Positions 1 through 10,800 of a DNA stretch of 59,222 nt are shown piece after piece. Every line of letters begins with the position of its first letter. The stretch's first letter is position 1. The notes beneath the pieces were generated by a model. The model made no database searches, had not been told where the DNA came from, and saw nothing but the letters and a program-made list of their open reading frames with translations. Source of the DNA: Halocafeteria seosinensis (lineage: Eukaryota; Sar; Bigyra; Bicosoecida); contig LVLI01000720.1 in NCBI GenBank assembly GCA_001687465.1, positions 1 to 59,222 of the forward strand, in the 5' to 3' direction. Both the position numbers and the translations under genes were made by a program.

Positions 1-389
1 GAGGTGTGTCCAGTGTTTCGTCAAGAGCTGAAGAATACAATGTAGCCTATGATAATCTTGAGGAGCTGAGTAGGGCAGCTGTGAAAGCGACTCAGGCTGA
101 GCCCCTGAGGTAGATCTCGACGAGAGGGACCTGCGAAGCCTTATGCGCTTGCTAAGGAAGGAAAGTTGAGTCGAAAGCGAACGCCGAAAACTGTAAATCC
201 TTCTCGCCCTTGGGAAGCAGTTTGATGAAAGACTTGTGCATCCCTTGAGTTTGCTTCTTTGGAGGCTGAGGATGAGCCTGTCTTATGGAGGAAGACGCCC
301 AGTATAACACTTTTTTTTAGGCTCCATATCAGTATCGACAGTGACTTATGCGTGTCTGCAAGCCGGAGAAACACTTGGGACACTTTGGA

Positions 390-709
390 GAGCTCTCAAC
401 ACGCTATTCCAAGTACAAGTAGTGGCTGCTGCTCCAGCTTTCTGAAAGTATCGGACGGAGACAAATATATCCCCCATGCTGTATAGTGTATCAGGGTCCT
501 GTGGTTCCAACCTCAACGCTTTGTCCATACTCTCTCTGGCAAGACCTAATTTCCCTCGAAGTCGTTGTACTTCCGCTTTCTTTAAAGAAAGAATCTTTTT
601 CCATTGGAAGCCGTATGGCTTCATCATACTCTGATATGGCGTCTACAAGTTTGTACTGTTTCTGCTTACAGCTAGCTAGCATTGACGCAGGCCCATTACG
701 GTCCCACAC
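390..709 (-). pseudogene. Frameshifted TPR-protein remnant
   Basis: Two overlapping minus-strand frames carry consecutive tetratricopeptide repeats. The upstream frame holds a helix pair with YKLVDAISEYDEAIRL. The downstream frame holds RGKLGLARESMDKALRLEP followed by DPDTLYSMGDIF. If one extra base near 582-590 is skipped, the two prolines that close successive repeats are exactly 34 residues apart, which is the TPR period. The break is therefore inside a once-continuous repeat array. After the second repeat the frame loses TPR character and soon stops. No start codon or complete gene is visible. It is either a decaying gene copy or a real gene hit by a sequencing indel. TPR proteins are protein-protein scaffolds, and the specific family cannot be told. 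Confidence 0.5.
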
Positions 710-1856
710 CTTTGCCCATGGTACTCCGAGGATACCTTGGCCTCGCCGTACAGTACCAACAGTATCTCACTTTACTGTACAACATGTTTAGTACTTTACT
801 TTATATGTTTAGTAGCTAAGATTCGAAGATTGCTGGTGTATCAGTGGTCGGGGTTGCTCCCATACCACGCCGATTGGGGAAAGCGTCGGGATAGAGGTCT
901 TCCTTGATATTTCGACGAAGACGCTTTGGTCAGTGCCCAGTTCCGGCTAATTGTGGCTTCCTTCGGAGTACTGTACAGTCTGGGCTTTCGCTAACGCTTT
1001 ACTAGACAAGATATCTCCCAAAGGCAATCCCTCCTTCAAGGGTGGGTGCGTCGACTACCGTACAACGTGGCGTGTATGTGTGTCTCGTTTACCTTGTTTT
1101 TCTCCCCGGATCATCTTCATTATGACTTCCACACTGGTACCCTCTGGTACTACCAAACGAAGCGTGACGAGCGGATCTACTACCAAACAATCATTCCGTC
1201 GACATGAATCATGATTGATGGTCTACAGTATCTACCCCCCGCGTTGGCGTTGCCATTCATCACGTAGGGTTGAGAGACAGATGATGTGGGGAAGCAGTAG
1301 GAACCAGGGAGATGGCCTACTTCCTTCCTGGCGTCGCCGGATGGAGCTACCAATCTTCCCGGCTACTTGTAGCTGGCTTGTGGGGGACCTTCACAACATG
1401 GTGATGGGTGCTCGACAATGCACAAGAATACTGTCCTGTCCTGTCCTGTAGACCGAGTGGGGTGGTTGAACCGATGCAATCCAGGCATGCAACAACACAA
1501 AAAAAGACGTACGGTATTGGCTGGCTAGACAATTACAGTACAATACAGCCTGAGAAATCCGTCTGGTCTCCCAAGAAAGAATACAGTATGTATGTACAGT
1601 ATTCAACTCCCTTCTTGGAAGGACTGTACTTGTACAAATACTCTATTCCGGGTCTTTAGATCTCCATGTGGCCTGCAAGCAATTTGGATGGGGGGTGTGC
1701 TGGTGGTGAGGTGAGCATCCCATCAAAGGTGTTTACATCGAACCATGAACCATGATGAACGGACCGATTCATGCACTGGCTCGGTGATATGATATCTATG
1801 ATGAAGGGGGTAGAACAGTTGGCTAGATACCTACGTGTCCGTGTTGCGAAGCACAC
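710..1856. other. Non-coding stretch rich in TACTGTA/TACAGTA words
   Basis: I find no convincing coding sequence on either strand here. The stretch contains many copies of TACTGTA or its complement TACAGTA, for example at 749-756, 773-780, 969-976, 1224-1230, 1534-1541, 1582-1588 and 1595-1601. It also has small tandem repeats (CCTGT units near 1434-1448, GAACCAT units near 1740-1752). It ends in a run of 19 T just before the first recognisable LARP-like exon. It could be a long intron, an insertion, or an intergenic region. Confidence 0.45.
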
Positions 1857-1879
1857 TTTTTTTTTTTTTTTTTTTGCAG
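1857..1879 (+). other. T19 polypyrimidine tract and 3' splice site
   Basis: A run of 19 T (1857-1875) is followed by GCAG, then the in-frame codons of the LARP4-like RRM. This is a textbook polypyrimidine tract plus AG acceptor. The exon that begins at 1880 opens in phase 0. Confidence 0.75.
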
Positions 1880-3622
1880 ACCGAAAGAGACACCCTTATT
1901 TTGCGGGAAATTCCTTCGGATACACCAAAAGAAAGAATAGAAACTCTGTTCACCGAAAGCGGCTCTGATAAACCAGTTGATATTCGAACAGATATAGGTG
2001 ACACATGGTTCGTTCGAATGGAAAGCGAGCAAGCTGCTGTCAAGGCATTCAGCAATCTGCGTTCCCAAAAGTTTGAAGGAAAGCCCGTAAAAGCTCGTCT
2101 GAAATCGGAGAACCCACTTAGAAAACTTCTCGGAGCAGCGTCGGCTCCGTCACGCCAAACCACTCAGACTGGGCAGAGGTTAGTTGATGGATTGGCCTAG
2201 CTTAGTGGCTTTTAGTGTCTCAGACTATAAGTAATATGCTGTGCTTGCAGTGCGATGAATCCCAATAGCCCGGAAATGTATCCGGGAATGAGCAACCAAC
2301 AAAGCTTCATAAATCCGGATGGCAGTCCTTTGATGACCGCCGGGGCATACACACCCATGATTGCGAATTATTTTGCTGCGACATCTCAGAGAAATCAGCC
2401 TGGGAAGTTTGGCGAATTCGTGCCGAGTAGTGCCCCTTCTGAGCGCAGCAACTCCACTGTTTCTGGCGGCCGAGAAAGACAAGACAGCGTGAATAGTCAA
2501 TCAAGCATTGGCGGTGCCAGTACATCGTCCCAAAGCTCATTTGGTTGGGACCCCATGTCCAATACTGAATTACCAGAAGGTCCTCCTCCGCCCGCTGGTT
2601 ATGCTAAGGAATTCATTAAGTATCAGAGTGATGATATCTTGAGAATAGTCAAAGCTATACCTAGAAATCGGCTAGCCAGACCGGAGTCTATGGACCCAAA
2701 GAAGCATAGTCGTGCGGTACTCAGCGAGCCTAACACTCAGTTGATCCAGAAACAACGTACGTGGTCCATGGAGAATGGACTACAACAAGGTCGGCCTCGT
2801 ATCGACTCTACCGATTCATTGGATAGTGTCAATAGCACCGATTATAGTTCGATGATGTACGGAGAGGATCGTCAACACAAACGGAAGGGCAGAAAGGCTC
2901 AGGATAGCAATGAGTCTTGGACCAACACTGACGGAGGTAATCGTCAAGGAAAGAGCAGGTCAAATTCTGGGTATGCTGCTTTCTCTGGCAAAGAGAAGAA
3001 GGAGTTCAAAGGGAGTAGTCAGTCTGCTAAGGACCAAAGGAAAGAGCATCGCACGAATCAGCCTAGCTCTGGTAGAAGCTCGACAGAGGCAGGCACTTCT
3101 AAGCCGCAAAGTAATTCCGCGAGTCCTGCGGAAAGTCAAGCAAATACATCAAGCGGCAGTGGTAAAGAAAATGGAAGTTCTGAAAGCAACTTATCTGCTA
3201 CTTCGTCGGCTTGGAAGCCCCAGGGTTACGCTGCCGCGCTTCTAGCTTCACCACCCCCCGCCCAAGCCTCCAGGGCTCCGCCCCAACAAGGAAGCACTGC
3301 AGGTACAGGCGGCACTCAGCACGACAACGCCCGAAGCTCTAATCAAGGAAGAGCTGAAGGATCTCCATGGGGGACCAAGAATTCGTTCGCAGACGTTGTC
3401 AAGCGTACTGACGATGTTTCAATTGCTGACAAGAGCAAGGCCCAGCAACATGCATCACAACCCCACAAGAAAATAAGCGAAGAGAATGGGAGCAAACCGG
3501 ATGGCAGTAATGAAAAAGGAGAAGCCGGTAGTTTCCGGGATTTTGGAGGTTTGACGGAAGGTGAGAACAAAGGTCGTGTAGCATTCTCTTCTCGGAAACG
3601 AGGTGGTCGAGCGGACAGATAA
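1880..3622 (+). CDS. LARP4-like RNA-binding protein (5' part not found)
   Basis: Exons are 1880-2178 and 2251-3622, joined by a 72-nt GT-AG intron that keeps the frame. The first exon encodes an RRM of the La-related-protein 4/5 type: TLILREIPSDTP opens it, and GKPVKARLKSENPL closes it. The second exon is a long Ser/Gly/Asn/Gln-rich tail with a late SFADVVKR segment, similar in character to LARP4 tails. LARP4 proteins bind poly(A) and PABP and stabilise mRNA in the cytoplasm, so that is the likely role. The La motif that should precede the RRM is not seen in the 1.88 kb upstream, so the gene is incomplete here, has a distant 5' exon, or has lost the motif. The stop lies 116 bp from the stop of the convergent dehydratase gene. 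Confidence 0.72.
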
Positions 3623-3738
3623 ATGTTTGCCTCGTGGATCTACTTCCAATTTTCCTTTTTATTCGCTAGTATGCACTGCAAAATATACGTAGCGAAGTGA
3701 TATGCACACGAAGGTTTCGTGTTGTCCACTTTTCTGTC

Positions 3739-4544
3739 TTAACTCTGCTTAGCCTTTAACAGCTGTTTCTTCCGTTGTTTCAGCATGTGCGAATACATGA
3801 TGTACGATCCGTAGGGATATACGCATGTCAAAGCTATGATAAGAAACAGATGATAGTTGAATGCAAAATTATACGTGTTAGGTAGTGCCATACTCCATAC
3901 ACGGTTTTGCTTAATATACTCCAAAGCAGCATAGATACACCAGCACTCTCCGGTAATCCCAGATGGATACAGGACGGCGAATAAGGTATATCTCAACCAC
4001 TTGAGAAGGAACAAGTTCATTCCCAGGGTGTTGCAAGCCAGATAAAGGTAGCGAGGAACCTCCACCGCGGACCAACTAATTGTCAGCAAGGTGAATGCAT
4101 ATCCCTGTATCCTAACACACGTACACGGTAAAAAGCAAGACCAAACAATTGAGAAGTCTACGTACATAACGACTAGGAGGAGCCTTCTCCACAATCCCAT
4201 AGAGCACGAACAACCTCGAAAAGACCTGAAGAGCCGTAGTCATGACACTCGAAGGTACTAAACCCATCAAACTGTGCAAGATTTCCATGGCAGCTGCCGT
4301 TTGGACGATTTTCAAGGGTTCTCCCACGACATCGTAGAGCGTCGAAATCCCATCCACTCCATGTTCCATAAAGTGCTTGGCAACGACAAACTGAACGTAC
4401 GCCCTGCGAAAACCGGACAGCAGAAAGTGGCAATAGAGACCCCAAATATAGCCGTATACGACATGCTGCGCCGGGAGGAACTCACCATCCAGCCGCCGAA
4501 GCCAAGTTGTAGGTGGTCAAGTATCCGGATCGAAGCATCCCCAT
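3739..4544 (-). CDS. PHS1/HACD: Very-long-chain 3-hydroxyacyl-CoA dehydratase
   Basis: Three minus-strand exons (4544-4486, 4403-4166, 4104-3739) give 220 aa, close to the roughly 217 aa of yeast Phs1. Introns are 82 and 61 nt. The enzyme removes water from 3-hydroxyacyl-CoA in the ER fatty-acid elongation cycle. The family signature is clear: YLTTYNLASAAGW at the N-terminus, LKIVQTAAAMEILHSLMGLV in the next exon, then SWSAVEVPRY and LYPSGITGE. Tyr145 and Glu152 of that last motif have the same spacing as the catalytic Tyr149/Glu156 of the yeast enzyme. Several hydrophobic segments fit a multi-pass ER protein, and the basic C-terminus (KKQLLKAKQS) resembles an ER-retention tail. The short first exon (59 nt) is supported by frame and family similarity. 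Confidence 0.9.
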
Positions 4545-4647
4545 GGTCTTCAGTGGGTGTGAAACAAATGTGTTGTGTTGTGTTGTCGGACACAACAAAC
4601 ATCAAGTACATATGTTCAGTGATAATACGTATGACAGAAAAAGGGCC

Positions 4648-4657
4648 AAAAAAAAAA
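4648..4657 (-). terminator. RNA polymerase III T10 terminator
   Basis: Ten consecutive T on the minus strand lie 9 nt beyond the tRNA-Asp 3' end, the standard Pol III termination signal. Confidence 0.85.
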
Positions 4658-4666
4658 GGTGAACCG

Positions 4667-4738
4667 CTCTCTGGCGGGGAGTCGAACCCCGGTCCCCCGC
4701 TCGACAGGCGGGAATACTAACCGCTATACTACCAGAGA
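4667..4738 (-). tRNA. tRNA-Asp(GTC)
   Basis: A complete cloverleaf folds by eye: a 7-bp acceptor stem TCTCTGG/CCAGAGA, an anticodon stem CCCGC/GCGGG with loop CTGTCGA, and a T arm containing GGTTCGACTCC, which is also the B box. The discriminator is G, as expected for tRNA-Asp. There is no intron and no encoded CCA. It sits between the divergent dehydratase and Sac1 genes. Confidence 0.96.
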
Positions 4739-5101
4739 AGTAGTACATGTTGGGAAGTTCGTACCTCGTCCTGGGCTCCTGCGATTACTTATAGTACTTC
4801 CTAGTGTCATTTCACATGCAGCATGCACATCGTGGACGATTGGTCGTTTCCATGAGGTTTCCCTCTATAGCTAGGTGTTGAGCTTCATTAGGTGGTTTCT
4901 GACCGATTCGAGGACGCACAAGTCCCCCCTGCCAAGTTGCCAAGTTGCAGTGCCAACTTGAACCTGAGATATTCACAAAATTTCACTGCTTACGTTATTA
5001 GACAGATACACATTTAGTTTGTTACCAAATTGACGTGTTTATGTATATAGAGTAGAGCGTGGGAGCATTTCGAGTTGCAAGTGGGGCCACTAGAGACAAA
5101 G
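4739..5101. other. Intergenic region upstream of Sac1
   Basis: There is no coding sequence here. It contains a short CCAAGTTG duplication with a nearby inverted copy (about 4935-4960). It presumably holds the Sac1 promoter and 5' UTR and the tRNA upstream flank. No promoter motif can be named with confidence. Confidence 0.5.
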
Positions 5102-7426
5102 ATGGCTTCGGGGATGATATTGGAACGTCGTTCCTCCCACATCAGTGTCTATCATGCTTATCCTGGGGAGGGGAAGAAGCAAGATGACGTGCTCGTTATC
5201 AAGCGTCGGCCGCCATTGTCGCCCTCAGATGATGTCATCCAATCTGTGGACTGCGCCGTGAGCAAAGGAACTTCATCCACTGAACCAATCTTGGAGCACT
5301 GCCAGATCTACGGTATCCTTGGGATATTTTCGTTGACCAAAGAGGCCTGTGTGGTGGCCATAACGGACTTCGATATAGTGTCCTCTGGTATCGGGGAAAT
5401 GTCAATCTATAGGGTGACAGAAGTGAAATCCTTTCTCGTTCCAGGGGCTGCTGCCAAAGGACCACCTGTACCGTCGTCCAGGGACAAACTTTACCTTAGA
5501 ATGATCGACGATGTCGTAGCTACAAAGAGTCTCTTTTTCGCTGAAAACTATGACATTACGCATACCCTGCAACGACAGGCGGCATTGGAACTCGTTGGGA
5601 AGGGCAAGCTCGGTGCTTCCGCTTCCCCACCGAGTGCGGCTTGCAACTTGAATTCGACGAAAGCGAAGGACCTAGATGACGACGCCAAATCAGCAGCGAA
5701 TCCGGTGTTGCCACTTGATTTGGAGCGTACTTCAGTGTTTGGAGGGAAAGATCGGGCTCTCACGTGGAACCGCTGCGATGTGCGCTTCGCTTGGAATCGC
5801 CACCTGGTGCAGCCTCTGTTGGCTGCCGCTGCACAGGAATTCGCAGTTTGTGTCGTAAACGGCTTTATCGAGCATAAGCAAAACGTCCCTGTCGTACTTG
5901 AAGGAGGTAAAAGACTTTCATTGGATCTCTTGCTCTTTAGCAGAAGGTCATGCCGACGCCAAGGTACTCGTTTCAACGTGCGAGGAATTGAAGATAGTGG
6001 AGACGTAGCAAATTTTGTTGAGACGGAACAAATTGTGATGCAGGACAATGGTACTGTCAGCTCATTTGTCCAGCTCCGTGGAAGCGTCCCCATTGTATGG
6101 TCCCAGCCTCCTACAATGAAATATACGCCCAAAATCCACGTGGGTGCGACAGATGCACAAAACCATTCACTGTTCAGGAAACACTTCGCTGAACAGTTTC
6201 AGAATTATGGGAATCTAATTGGCATCAATTTGATTGATCAAAAAGGCGATCAATTAACACTTGGGCGACAGTACCGCAAACATGCAGACCAGCTCTCCGA
6301 TAATCGCCTTTCGGTGGTTTGGTTTGATTTCCACAAGGAGTGTGCGAAGATGCGGTGGCACAATCTCGCAAAACTAGTCAGCCAAGTTCAGTCAGACGTC
6401 GATTCAATGGATCAATTTATTGCGCATATCCAAAAAGATACAGGGATGTTTTCTGTTACCAATTGGCAGAGCGGGGTTCTCCGTACAAACTGCGTTGACA
6501 ATCTTGATAGAACAAACGTAGTTCAGAGCCTGTTTGCGCGCAGGGCTGTGACAGCTAGCATCAGTGGTGCCCACGTTCCGGATGCGAAAAAAGGCGAGGA
6601 TGTGATGTGCTCACCGTATATCAATTTTGAATCGATTTTCAAGAACTTGTGGGGGGATAACGCAGATGCCTTATCGTTCTTGTATTCTGGAACGGGAGCC
6701 CTCAAGACGGATTTTACCAGAACTGGTAAACGAAGCATACAGGGCGCTCTTGCAGATGGGTGGAACAGTGTAAAGCGTTACGTTTTGAACAACATGTCTG
6801 ATGGGCGGACTCAGGATGCGTGGGATTATTTTCTTGGCCGTTTTTCTCCGGCGGTGGAAAATGGGGTACCGCCAGCAAACAGGAGTGCTGCAGAAGCGTC
6901 ATCGAAGTCCGAACCCTACTCCCCGAAGTCTACTCGGCTGACTCAGATCCGGTTGCCTCCTTTGGAAGCTGAGAAGCGTTACAAGCGAGAGCTAACCCCT
7001 CAGCGATTCTTGAATGGCTCTATTTTGGTGTTTACCATCTTAGGTACACTGCTCTCGTCCGTCACATCGTCCATGTTGATGCATTCTACGGGGGATGATG
7101 GGTATCCTGGCTTTCTAAGTTACTCAATTTCGTTGCTTTGGGCAAATCCTTTGACGAATTCGCTGCTTGGTTCAAACCCACCACCGGCCTCCTACCAGAG
7201 CCAATGGGTACGGGAAGCGTTCGTTGGCTTCACCACTGCCGCAGTAATGTTCTCTGGGGTCGCGATTTGGCTTGCACGCACGGGCAAACCAGGCCTAGTG
7301 TCTCGTCTACTGGTTTCGCGGCCGCATTTTATCCAGCATGATCTGGTAAAATCGCAGCGAGGTACTGCTCCTTCCGATAAGGCCGAAAGGGTTCCTGTGA
7401 ACACAACTAAAGGGAATGTAGAGTAA
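5102..7426 (+). CDS. SAC1: Sac1-type phosphoinositide phosphatase
   Basis: A single uninterrupted frame of 774 aa. ATG 5102 is chosen because the frame upstream of it has no ATG. The Sac domain spans roughly residues 70-570 and ends with the P-loop CVDNLDRT, the CX5R(T/S) motif of Sac phosphatases, with Cys about residue 464. Two hydrophobic segments near residues 637-660 and 706-726 fit the C-terminal membrane hairpin of Sac1, which holds the enzyme in the ER/Golgi. The expected reaction is removal of the 4-phosphate (also 3-) from phosphatidylinositol phosphates, keeping ER PI4P low. The protein is longer than yeast Sac1 (623 aa), with extra low-complexity sequence around residues 170-210 and between the catalytic domain and the hairpin. 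It has no introns. Confidence 0.92.
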   Translation: MASGMILERRSSHISVYHAYPGEGKKQDDVLVIKRRPPLSPSDDVIQSVDCAVSKGTSSTEPILEHCQIYGILGIFSLTKEACVVAITDFDIVSSGIGEMSIYRVTEVKSFLVPGAAAKGPPVPSSRDKLYLRMIDDVVATKSLFFAENYDITHTLQRQAALELVGKGKLGASASPPSAACNLNSTKAKDLDDDAKSAANPVLPLDLERTSVFGGKDRALTWNRCDVRFAWNRHLVQPLLAAAAQEFAVCVVNGFIEHKQNVPVVLEGGKRLSLDLLLFSRRSCRRQGTRFNVRGIEDSGDVANFVETEQIVMQDNGTVSSFVQLRGSVPIVWSQPPTMKYTPKIHVGATDAQNHSLFRKHFAEQFQNYGNLIGINLIDQKGDQLTLGRQYRKHADQLSDNRLSVVWFDFHKECAKMRWHNLAKLVSQVQSDVDSMDQFIAHIQKDTGMFSVTNWQSGVLRTNCVDNLDRTNVVQSLFARRAVTASISGAHVPDAKKGEDVMCSPYINFESIFKNLWGDNADALSFLYSGTGALKTDFTRTGKRSIQGALADGWNSVKRYVLNNMSDGRTQDAWDYFLGRFSPAVENGVPPANRSAAEASSKSEPYSPKSTRLTQIRLPPLEAEKRYKRELTPQRFLNGSILVFTILGTLLSSVTSSMLMHSTGDDGYPGFLSYSISLLWANPLTNSLLGSNPPPASYQSQWVREAFVGFTTAAVMFSGVAIWLARTGKPGLVSRLLVSRPHFIQHDLVKSQRGTAPSDKAERVPVNTTKGNVE

Positions 7427-7819
7427 ATCCCTTAGCATACGTGGACAGTTTTTGTCTGTTTGATTGTTTTCGTTACAGCCATTCATTTCAATGTAACAGT
7501 GCTCCTTACCCAACTCAGAAGCATATCATGTTCACGTCCCATATTTGAACGGATTCATACGTCGTGCTCATTGGCCCAACCAGAAGAGTGCAGTTCCCCT
7601 AGGCAAACGAATATCAAACGGTAGTCGTAGCATGACTTGACAACACTTGTTACACTTCGTGTTTCTCGGGTGAACATGTCAATCAAAACTTGCACCTGTA
7701 TTCAAATCAGCCGGGTCCAAAACACACCGCTGATGCGGCACGTAAATATATTTCATATCGATTGATGAGTATATTGAACTCGTCGCTTTGTTTCGGAATA
7801 TAAAACTGGAAACGGAGCA
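7427..7819. other. Intergenic region
   Basis: It lies between the Sac1 stop and the giant gene start. I see no coding sequence, RNA gene or strong repeat. It presumably holds the Sac1 3' UTR and the promoter of the downstream gene. Confidence 0.5.
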
Positions 7820-10800
7820 ATGAAAAGTGCCTCATCGGACGAAGAAGAGGAGGAAGACCTTGGCAAACGCTCTTCCTCCTCCCATTCCCGAGGACGGAGA
7901 CGCCCATTAACCTCCAGTATACTGTCCTCTACAACTGGTTCGACTGCCTCAAGCCGTTCGTCATTGGCCTCTTCGACTGCTAAAACTAAGCAGGTCCGGT
8001 TCGATAGTAGCAGTACGAACGAAAGCGCAGCAAAAAGTCAACAGCGCCCCAGTCTTCAACGACAACGAGGAAGCTCTTCTGCTGATTCCCCAGTCGATAC
8101 AAGTGCACAGCGTGATAAGGACAAGGAGGATGACGAAACATCGGAGCTCAATGTGACATGTGAGTTGCCGCCTAAATCCTGTGTAAGAGAGCACATTTAC
8201 CTTGCCGTTTTTGAATCTGTGAATGTCCAGTACATGCCATTAAAGGTTGGAAACGCAAGGCTACTCGTACGTGTTGAAGAGATGATGTTTGATTGATGTT
8301 GTTACATCGCCTTGTGCAAATTGGTTTGTCGGACCAACAATCATGTGTGACCGCAGAAAGGAGCTATCCGGGAATACTCGCACGCATCTCGCTCGTGGAA
8401 GGGACGACGAGTGGAGCCACAGGCGGTGGCGATAGTAAAGTGGGCGAAAGCAAGGATGAGGATGAAGGCAAGGAGGAAACTAAGAGAAATGTTGCTGAGA
8501 GAGAAAAAACTGTTGAATCCCAGTATACGTCTGTCCGACGTATTCCGTCCACCGGGCGTGAGGGTGATACCATTGCTTTTGATTCAAACCCATTGGGATT
8601 GTGAGTTATATATAGTAGCGTGCCTGGCTTACTCTTTCGCTTTATTTATAGTTCCTCCTGTTTTTCTTTTCTTCCAGCAAAACCCGGATCCTCCATGCAA
8701 GAATGCAATCGCTACAAGTCAAGCTGGAGGTGCTGCTCTCAAAGCGAATCGAAGCTAGAGGCAGCACTGTGAAAGACTCGGAAATTAGCCAGCCAATTGC
8801 AGTTTTACGGTTATCACTGGGAAAGTATGCCACGATCGAATCGGATGAGTTGGTTAAAGAACGGTGGGAACAATGTCAGGATGGGAGTGGCGCTTCACTC
8901 CGTATTTCGCTGTCTAGGAGCCAGCGTCAACGCTCGAAGACTAGCCACGGAACATTGACTGAAGCGACGAATACTATTCAGTCTGACGGGAAAGAAGGTC
9001 TTGATAATGGGACAGAAAAACGATCGGAAACGGTGGGTGGTGCTTCAAAGAGTGAAAAGGCTGCCAGTTTAGAAGAGGCCTATGAAATTCTGTCACGGCA
9101 ACAGCGGGAAGACGCTAAAGCTGCATACGCGTCGTTTTCCCCCAAGCCTCTTCGATGTGCTCGTCTCGGTACTGTCCTCAGAGGAATGAAATCAGAATTC
9201 GGAATGACAGATGTAAAACAAGCGATAAAGGAACTAGGTCTTAATCTTTCCGACGAGATTTCCGAATCACAGCTGCTTGTTATTGTGGCGACACTGGAAA
9301 AGATGAAGTCACCTCCAACCACATTATCCCAAGATACGAAGCCGTCTACTACTGCTGCGTTTGCTAGGGCTTCAAAGACGCAGCAGTCTCTGACTAAAGC
9401 GGCATACACTTCTCACACGTCTACTGTGACGGCTGATGACAAAACGGCTGTTTCCACGCACGCTGTTGCCACTGCTTCAGGATCGTGGAAAGATGAGGAG
9501 TGGGCTCGGCACCTTGGACAGGACTGGATAGATGGCATTGAGTCTGCGTTTCAAATGTATGCTGCCATGGAGAATGGACGACATATCCTCCCACTCAAAC
9601 GACTGCCGAATGCCTGTAGAAAGTTACGTCTGTCCCTGAACTCTGCCGAATTCCGTGAATGGCGAAGTCTCACAGGTGTACACATGGACGATTCCTTGAC
9701 AATAATTGAGTTTGGCCATGCCGTCGATTACTTCTTGTCCCTGAGAAAAATTTCTTCCCCTCTCCCGGTGCGCGATCGCATATATGAAGCTCCTGAAGCG
9801 AACCAGGCATCGCGCAGAGTATCCACGACAGAGTATCCAGAATTGTTAGCGAACGTCCCGTGGAGCTATCCTGACTCTACGTCTTCAAGAGCAGCTTACT
9901 TATTCGCCCAGTACGCTTCGTCGTGGGAGGGTCTCAGTGGTGACAGCTCTGCTGACCAGCTGGCGACGCCTCGTTACGAAGGCTCCATCACTCACAAGAC
10001 GGTTTTAAACAGACTCTGCTCGGGGAAGTCTAATAAACAAATAGATATGCTAATGAAATTAAGTGATGAATGGATTTCGCAGGCGAAAGAAACAGCTAAA
10101 CAGTACCTTAATTCGAGCGAGCAGGAAAAGGGACAGTGGAAGTTTGCTCCCGGCCAAATTAGGTGTGATCAACTCCCCCAGCTGCTACACAGTGTGGGAA
10201 GACGCGAGGGTAACCAACGTGATGAGCATGCCTATACTACATTGAAAGAAGAAATAGCCAGGAAGCTGCGAAGCAACTATGATGAACTGCACCGGGTGAC
10301 TGTTTCGTTCCTCGAGTTCTTAACTGCCTTCGGATACGTAGTTGACGACGCGGATATGAAAGAAGGGATCACAGTCGAGATGGCCTGCAACTACTTAGCC
10401 CTGCACCAAGGCTCCAGCAAGGCGAAAGTAGCTATTGAAACGCAACTCGAGTACCTCACCCGCGTTTTGGATAATCCGAGCACTCCTGCACAGTGGGTAA
10501 TACCGGAGAATGACTCCATCTTCATCGAGAGACTAGGAGGTATTCAGGGTGGTACTCTTCTCTTACACGCCTGTTACTTCAATTTTTTCCTGCGCGGCGA
10601 ATATGCCTTCTATGGGCCTTCCATGGCATTTAACGAGAAGGGAGAAGCGAAGAGTTCTCTCAACGAGGAGGATAGGGTTCTGTTACGGGCCTCGCGCAAC
10701 ACATGTGAACAGCAGTTGACAATGCTCGACGATGGATGTCCTCCAGTTAGCGAGGCCATTCGAATTGCGTACAACCGCTCTGTTGAACGCGGAGGTAATG

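Noticed and set aside
1771-1856. Possible La-motif exon just upstream of the T19 tract
   Set aside because: The translation lacks the conserved aromatic and basic La-motif residues, and no good donor was found.
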